Shown: one piece after another, positions 59,836-64,000 of the stretch
Numbering within the stretch: the first letter of the stretch is position 1
How the letters are laid out: every line of letters starts with the position of its first letter
NCBI RefSeq assembly: GCF_003231285.1
Contig: NZ_QKNS01000004.1
Coordinates: 434,001-498,000, forward strand
Direction of reading: 5' to 3'
DNA: 64,000 nt
Origin: Hymenobacter sediminis
Lineage (GTDB): Bacteria > Bacteroidota > Bacteroidia > Cytophagales > Hymenobacteraceae
Notes under the pieces: generated by a model
Told to the model about the DNA's origin: nothing
Database searches by the model: none
Seen by the model: only the letters and a program-made list of their open reading frames with translations
Program-made: the position numbers and the translations under genes

Positions 59836-60888
59836 ATGCTCCTCAAACGCAACCTTCTGAGCCTGGCCCTTGCTGCCGGCGTTCTGGGCCTCGCCTCCTG
59901 CAACAAAGGCGGTGATTTCAGCAAGACCAAATCGGGGATTGAATACCAAGTTTTCAAAAGCACCGGCAGCGGCAAGTATGACTCCCGCGAAATTGGCGCC
60001 GAAGGGGACCCGACCTACAAAGACCGCGTGGGCAAGATTATGGCCCTGCACGTAGAATACCGCACTGCTAAGGATTCTATCCTATTTAACTCACGCAAGC
60101 AGCAGTTTAACTACCCTGTGCGCGTGCCGCTGGACTCTGTGCGCAAGGAGCAGCGCGGCGGACTGGAAGAAGCCATCAGCCTACTGCAACCCGGCGACTC
60201 GGCCATCTTCCGCTTTAACGTGGATACCATTTTTGCTAAGTCGTTCCGTCAGCCTGTGCCGCCTTTCATGAAGAAAGCCGGTAACACCATGACCATGTAC
60301 GTGAAGGTGGACAAAGTCCAGACCCGCGACGAGGCGATGGCCGACGTGCAGAAGATGCAGATGGAGCTGCCGCAGAAAATGCAGGCCCGCGCCAAAGCTC
60401 AGATCAAAACCGATGATGTAACTCTGCAGGCTTACATTAAGAAGAATAACCTGAAGGTTGAAAAAGACACTTCGGGCGTGTACTACGCTGTAACTACCCC
60501 CGGTGCTGGTGCCAAGCCTAAGGCTGGCCAGTTGGTATCGGTGCTGTACAAGGGCTCGTTGCTGGAAAACGGCAAAGTGTTCGACTCGTCGGAGAAAATG
60601 GGCAACAAGCCGTTTGACTTCGTGCTGGGCCAAGGTCAAGTAATTCCGGGCTGGGACGCGGGCATCGCCCAGTTCACCAAAGGCTCGAAAGGCTTTCTGC
60701 TAGTGCCTTCGTCGTTGGCCTATGGGCAGCGTGGCGCCGGCGCCGACATTCCGGCTGATGCTATTCTGCGCTTCGACGTGGAATTAGTAGACGTGAAGAA
60801 TGCTCCGCCTACCCCCGCCAACCAGCCAAACGCAGCCGATATTCAGCGCCAGCTGGAGGAGATGCAGCGCCAGCAGCAGGGCAAATAA
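59836..60888 (+). CDS. FKBP-type peptidyl-prolyl isomerase lipoprotein, two-domain (array member 1)
   Basis: 350 residues from 59836; a TTG-started frame from 59800 is unlikely. The lipoprotein signal is SLALAAGVLGLASC. Residues about 30-170 form a degenerate FKBP-like domain (KSGIEYQVFKS, GDPTYKDRVGKIMALHVEYRTAKDS, LLQPGDSAIFRFNVDTIF). A helical linker (EAMADVQKMQMELPQKMQ) leads to a canonical FKBP domain (about 215-335: SVLYKGSLLENGKVFDSS, GQVIPGWDAGIAQFTKGSKGFLLVPSSLAYGQRG). The tail is Gln-rich. It is a periplasmic or outer-membrane folding factor. It is a close paralogue of the gene at 63117. Confidence 0.88.
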   Translation: MLLKRNLLSLALAAGVLGLASCNKGGDFSKTKSGIEYQVFKSTGSGKYDSREIGAEGDPTYKDRVGKIMALHVEYRTAKDSILFNSRKQQFNYPVRVPLDSVRKEQRGGLEEAISLLQPGDSAIFRFNVDTIFAKSFRQPVPPFMKKAGNTMTMYVKVDKVQTRDEAMADVQKMQMELPQKMQARAKAQIKTDDVTLQAYIKKNNLKVEKDTSGVYYAVTTPGAGAKPKAGQLVSVLYKGSLLENGKVFDSSEKMGNKPFDFVLGQGQVIPGWDAGIAQFTKGSKGFLLVPSSLAYGQRGAGADIPADAILRFDVELVDVKNAPPTPANQPNAADIQRQLEEMQRQQQGK

Positions 60889-60922
60889 CCCGCTCTAGCC
60901 ACCTCTACCTACTAGGTTGAGA

Positions 60923-60959
60923 AAAGCCCCCGGTCCGGTGCAACCGGGTCGGGGGCTTT
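60923..60959 (+). terminator. Terminator between FKBP genes 1 and 2
   Basis: AAAGCCCCCG pairs with CGGGGGCTTT around a GC-rich loop, 35 bases after the stop. The T-run is short (TTTG). Confidence 0.7.
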
Positions 60960-60995
60960 GTGCTCTTATCCACAAACTGCCTTTTATTTTTGAGT

Positions 60996-61898
60996 ATGCG
61001 TACTTCACTTTTCCGCTTCCGGGTGGCCGCTTGGCTCCCAGCATTTGTCCTGGGCTTTTTCGCCTTATTCCTGTCTTCCTGCGAGAAAGAAGAAAAAGAC
61101 ACCACTGACTACGCCGCCCGCGACGAGGCCACAATTCAGGCATACATCGCTGACAATAAGCTCACAGGCTTCGAGCGGCAGAACTCTGGCTTGTACGTGG
61201 CCATCACCCAGCCCGGCACCGGTAACAAACCGACAAAGGATCAGCTTATCGTTGCTAAGTACAAGGCCTCCTTGCTCGATGGTACCGTCTTCGAGTCGAA
61301 TATGAACACGCTGGGGACTTTTGACTTCGACTTTGGCCAAGGCAAAAATGCCGGCTGGAATGAAGGCTTTAATTTGCTAAGTAAAGGCTCGAAAGCCACG
61401 TTCTTGGTTCCCTCTCCCCTGGCTTACCGCGGCGCGAGCAACAGCATCGTTCCTGCCAACGCCGTCATCCGCTACGATGTAGAAGTAGTGGATATCATTG
61501 ACTACGCAGTACGGGACGAGGCTACTATCAAGGCTTATATTGAAGCAAATAAGCTGACTGGTTTCCAACGCCAGCCTTCTGGCCTGTACGTGGCTATTAC
61601 CCAGGCCGGCACCGGCGACAATGCCAAGAAAAATCAGACCGTAGCGGCCCGTTATAAAGGCACTTTTCTTGATGGGAAAGTATTTGACAGCAATACAACT
61701 GCCGCCGCGCCTCTGTCCTTCGTAGTGGGAGCGGGCCAGGTAATTCCGGGCTGGGATGAAGGCTTCCAACTGCTCAATAAGGGTAGCAAAGCCATTCTAC
61801 TAATTCCCTCAGACTTAGCCTACGGTGCGCGAGGGGCAGGTCCTATTCCGGCCCGCTCCATCCTACGCTTCGATGTGGAAGTTGCGGATATCAAGTAA
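60996..61898 (+). CDS. Lipoprotein with two tandem FKBP domains (array member 2)
   Basis: 300 residues from 60996. The lipoprotein signal ends ALFLSSC, followed by EKEEKD. Two FKBP units of about 130 residues each begin with nearly the same helix (DEATIQAYIADNKLTGF and DEATIKAYIEANKLTGF) and NSGLYVAITQPGTG / PSGLYVAITQAGTG, so the gene arose by internal duplication. The second domain keeps the active-site run VIPGWDEGFQLLNKGSKAIL. The first has lost it: NAGWNEGFNLLSKGSKATF lacks the Ile-Pro and the Asp, so it may only bind substrate. Confidence 0.88.
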   Translation: MRTSLFRFRVAAWLPAFVLGFFALFLSSCEKEEKDTTDYAARDEATIQAYIADNKLTGFERQNSGLYVAITQPGTGNKPTKDQLIVAKYKASLLDGTVFESNMNTLGTFDFDFGQGKNAGWNEGFNLLSKGSKATFLVPSPLAYRGASNSIVPANAVIRYDVEVVDIIDYAVRDEATIKAYIEANKLTGFQRQPSGLYVAITQAGTGDNAKKNQTVAARYKGTFLDGKVFDSNTTAAAPLSFVVGAGQVIPGWDEGFQLLNKGSKAILLIPSDLAYGARGAGPIPARSILRFDVEVADIK

Positions 61899-61950
61899 GT
61901 TCACTACTGAAACCGCCGCGAGGCACTTCATTCCTTTTTGCGTTTACCTT

Positions 61951-62517
61951 ATGAAAAAGTTTGCGCTGGCTCTTTCCTTTCTGTCATTGCCGTTCGCTCT
62001 TGCGCCGGCCCTGACCAGCTGCAACACCGAGCCGGATTATATCAAGCAGCAAAGAAAGGTGGAAGAGGAGCAGAAAAAGAATGACGACGTTCTTATTCAA
62101 GGCTACTTGACCCGCAACAACATCAAGACCTACAACCGTTTGCCTTCGGGCGTGTACGTGCTACCTGTAACGGAAGGCAACCCCAACGACCCGCTCATTA
62201 AAGCAGGTAATAAGGTGACGACGAACTACGTGGTTAAGTACATCATAGAAACGATTCAAGGCCAGACGCTCACCTCATCCAGCGTAAATCATTCGGCGTG
62301 CGGCTGTTACTCCTTTTTTGCTAATCAGGCTACCACGGATGCCCCGATTGGCCTCCAGGAAGCAATCCTGACGATGCGCAAAGGTGACCGGAAGCAGGTG
62401 ATTATCCCCTCGCCTTTGCTAGGAACTGGTACTAATCTTACTAGCTATTACCAGAACGCCGCTCCCTACAATCCACTGCTTTTCGACATCGAAATCCTTG
62501 ACGTACAGCAGCAGTAA
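61951..62517 (+). CDS. Divergent FKBP-like lipoprotein (array member 3)
   Basis: 188 residues from 61951; the frame from 61825 overlaps the previous gene. The lipoprotein signal ends APALTSC. After a charged helix (QQRKVEEEQKKNDDVLIQGYL) comes LPSGVYVLPVTEGNPNDPLI and a much altered FKBP core: TTNYVVKYI in place of the usual V-x-Y-x-G strand, SSSVNHSACGCYSFFA, then GLQEAILTMRKGDRKQVIIPSPLLGTG where others have GWDEG and AYG. Most aromatic active-site residues are missing, so isomerase activity is doubtful. Confidence 0.75.
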   Translation: MKKFALALSFLSLPFALAPALTSCNTEPDYIKQQRKVEEEQKKNDDVLIQGYLTRNNIKTYNRLPSGVYVLPVTEGNPNDPLIKAGNKVTTNYVVKYIIETIQGQTLTSSSVNHSACGCYSFFANQATTDAPIGLQEAILTMRKGDRKQVIIPSPLLGTGTNLTSYYQNAAPYNPLLFDIEILDVQQQ

Positions 62518-62527
62518 GCTTTCCTAC

Positions 62528-62992
62528 ATGCGCCTCCTGCTAGTAGCTTTGCTTAGCGCATTGCCCCTTTTGGGGCTGGCTCAGCAGGTAGCGCCCGTTG
62601 CGGTGCCTACCCCCGATAGTCTGGTGAGCCGAGCTATTGCTACCCCTTCTGGCCTGCGCTACCTCATCCGGCAACCCGGCACAGGCCCGATACCTCAGGT
62701 TGGCGACAAAGTAACGGTGCACTACACGGGCTTTCTAGCCGATGGGCACCTGTTCGACGCCTCAACCCGACAGGGCGGACCGTTAAAAGTCCGGGCGGGG
62801 CGGGGCGAGGTGGTAAAGGGCTGGGACGAAGTGTTACTGCTGCTACCCCAGGGCAGCCGCGCGCGTGTCTGGATTCCGGCCGCGCTGGGCTACGGACCGT
62901 CGGGGCGTCCTGACCCAGACGACGAGCGGCGCTACCTGATTCCGCCCAACGCCGACCTGGTGTTTGAACTGGAGATAGTGAAAGTAAAATGA
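62528..62992 (+). CDS. Exported single-domain FKBP-type peptidyl-prolyl isomerase (array member 4)
   Basis: 154 residues from 62528, ten bases after the previous stop. A Sec signal peptide without lipobox (LLLVALLSALPLLGLAQQ). One compact FKBP domain with full core: SGLRYLIRQPGTGPIPQVGDKVTVHYTGFLADGHLFDAS, VVKGWDEVLLLLPQGSRARVWIPAALGYGPSG and LVFELEIVKVK. KGWDE replaces the usual IPGWDE. It is the smallest and probably a soluble periplasmic member. A strong terminator follows directly. Confidence 0.88.
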   Translation: MRLLLVALLSALPLLGLAQQVAPVAVPTPDSLVSRAIATPSGLRYLIRQPGTGPIPQVGDKVTVHYTGFLADGHLFDASTRQGGPLKVRAGRGEVVKGWDEVLLLLPQGSRARVWIPAALGYGPSGRPDPDDERRYLIPPNADLVFELEIVKVK

Positions 62993-63032
62993 CAAACCGG
63001 CCCAATGGTATACTGCCATTGGGCCGGTTTGC
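62993..63032 (+). terminator. Terminator after FKBP gene 4
   Basis: A 16-bp perfect stem (CAAACCGGCCCAATGG with its complement, seven-base loop) ends in TTTGCTTTT, immediately after the stop codon. Confidence 0.9.
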
Positions 63033-63116
63033 TTTTGAGGCATTGGTTTCAACTCCTTCCTCCACCGAGCCCAAAAATCTGGGCTAACTTGGGCATTGAA
63101 TTTACTTGCTACTTGT

Positions 63117-64000
63117 ATGCGGCCTTTCCTGAATCACCTGCGTTTTCTGCTTCCAGCTGCGCTTGGCAGCGCTTTTCTGATGAGCTTTCAGGGCGAGCCG
63201 ACTTTCAACAAGCTGCGCTCGGGGCTGGAGTACCGCATCTACCACCGCGAAAACGGGCGCTACGTGCTGCGGCCTGCCTTACCCCCCACCGGCGACCCAA
63301 CCTATGCCGCGCGCGTAGGCCGCATCATGAGTCTGCACTTAGAATTCCGGACGGCTTCTGACTCTGTGCTCATGCACTCGCGCCGCCAAGGAGGTGGCCA
63401 GCCCGTGCGCGTACCGCTCGATACGGTGCGGCGCCAGCAGGCCGGAGGTGTAGAAGAAGCCCTGTCGCTGCTGCAGCCCGGCGACTCTGGCGTGTTCCGC
63501 CTGAACCTTGACACCGTGTTTGCCAAATCGTTCCGCCAGCCGGTGCCTCCTTTTGTTCGTAAGGCCGGCCCTACCCTTACTGTATTGGCCAAGGCCGAGA
63601 AGGTGCAAACGGAGGCCGAGGCCATGCAGGAGGTGCAGCAGCAGGCGAAACTAGCGCAGGAGCGCGAGAAAAAGCAAGCCGCCCAGCAAGCCCTGAAAGA
63701 TGACGCCCGCATTCAGGCCTACCTCAAACAAAACAAGCTGAAGGCCTTGAAAACGCCTGGCGGCGTGTACTACGTGGTAACCAAAGCCAGCACTGGCATC
63801 AAACCTAAAAAAGGCCAGACGGTTTCGGTACTCTACAAAGGCTTGCTGCTTAACGGAAAGGTGTTTGATTCGTCGGAACGCAATGGCAACCAACCCATCA
63901 ATTTTGCGCTGGGTACAGGCCAGGTAATACCAGGCTGGGACCAGGGCATTGCCGTGCTCAACAAGGGTAGCAAAGCCATTCTGCTGATTCCCTCCGGTCT
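63117..64000 (+). CDS. Two-domain FKBP-type protein, 3' end beyond the window (array member 5)
   Basis: The frame is open from ATG 63117 to the window end (294 codons). It parallels the gene at 59836 through the whole length: SGLEYRIYHRENG, GDPTYAARVGRIMSLHLEFRTASDS, LLQPGDSGVFRLNLDTVFAKSFRQPVPPF, a Gln/Glu-rich helical linker and the FKBP core SVLYKGLLLNGKVFDSS, GQVIPGWDQGIAVLNKGSKAILLIPSG. Unlike its paralogue it has no lipobox cysteine: the signal region reads LLPAALGSAFLMSFQGEP. It may therefore be soluble or membrane-anchored. It shares the upstream TAACTTGGGCA element (63085-63095). Confidence 0.85.
   Translation, partial: MRPFLNHLRFLLPAALGSAFLMSFQGEPTFNKLRSGLEYRIYHRENGRYVLRPALPPTGDPTYAARVGRIMSLHLEFRTASDSVLMHSRRQGGGQPVRVPLDTVRRQQAGGVEEALSLLQPGDSGVFRLNLDTVFAKSFRQPVPPFVRKAGPTLTVLAKAEKVQTEAEAMQEVQQQAKLAQEREKKQAAQQALKDDARIQAYLKQNKLKALKTPGGVYYVVTKASTGIKPKKGQTVSVLYKGLLLNGKVFDSSERNGNQPINFALGTGQVIPGWDQGIAVLNKGSKAILLIPSG

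Overview
The window looks like the chromosome of an aerobic, GC-rich member of the Bacteroidota, most like Hymenobacter and relatives (Cytophagales). This is inferred from family content, because no rRNA or tRNA gene is present. The pointers are Bacteroidota-type promoter -7 elements (TAnnTTTG) in front of many genes, an Oar-type TonB-dependent receptor with a carboxypeptidase-like N-domain, GH2 and GH43 glycosidases, many small lipoproteins, a short NuoG, and a fused urease gamma-beta subunit. Most DNA is ordinary housekeeping or accessory chromosome. I see no CRISPR array, transposase, integrase or prophage block.

Layout: 1-10.4 kb holds the 3' end of clpB, an AztD-like (zinc metallochaperone-like) lipoprotein with a possible Fur/Zur-type operator, a small secreted protein, a HupE/UreJ-type membrane protein, an M1 metallopeptidase, the TonB-dependent receptor, a PH-domain protein and a lipoprotein. 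10.5-16.8 kb holds an internally deleted S9 peptidase pseudogene and a urease locus: ureD on the plus strand, facing a minus-strand set ureH-like / ureAB fusion / ureC / ureF / ureG. There is no ureE. 16.9-24.5 kb holds a type II NADH dehydrogenase, a 27-bp perfect inverted repeat, an ArsR regulator, a 2Fe-2S ferredoxin-like protein, a YjjG-type HAD phosphatase, a SIMPL lipoprotein, a phage-type dNMP kinase, a DUF3592 protein, a cytoplasmic GH43 enzyme and a lipoprotein. 24.7-29.2 kb holds pruA and a secreted GH2 enzyme.

29.5-47.7 kb encodes respiratory complex I. nuoABCDEFGHIJ starts from a consensus -33/-7 promoter and ends in a strong terminator. About 4.2 kb of unrelated genes follows (serine hydrolase, small membrane protein, ECF sigma factor, MaoC dehydratase), and then nuoKLMN. 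A small membrane protein resembling the phage T4 Imm superinfection-immunity family sits between nuoL and nuoM, with its stop overlapping the nuoM start. 47.8-58.5 kb holds a DUF937-OmpA fusion, a 3'-5' exonuclease, an sdpR-sdpI pair, a DUF2314 lipoprotein, aspS, two small secreted proteins, tadA, a superoxide dismutase, a nucleoside permease and ndk. 58.7-64 kb holds nrnA followed by five consecutive FKBP-family exported proteins, the last cut by the window edge.

The observations I rate highest are the Imm-like gene built into the nuo operon, the five-gene FKBP array with degenerate domains, the zinc-type lipoprotein with an operator-like repeat in its promoter, the frequent use of a CTA-CCC codon pair and CTACC words in a GC-rich genome, and promoters placed so close to start codons that several transcripts should be nearly leaderless. 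None amounts to a proven new system.
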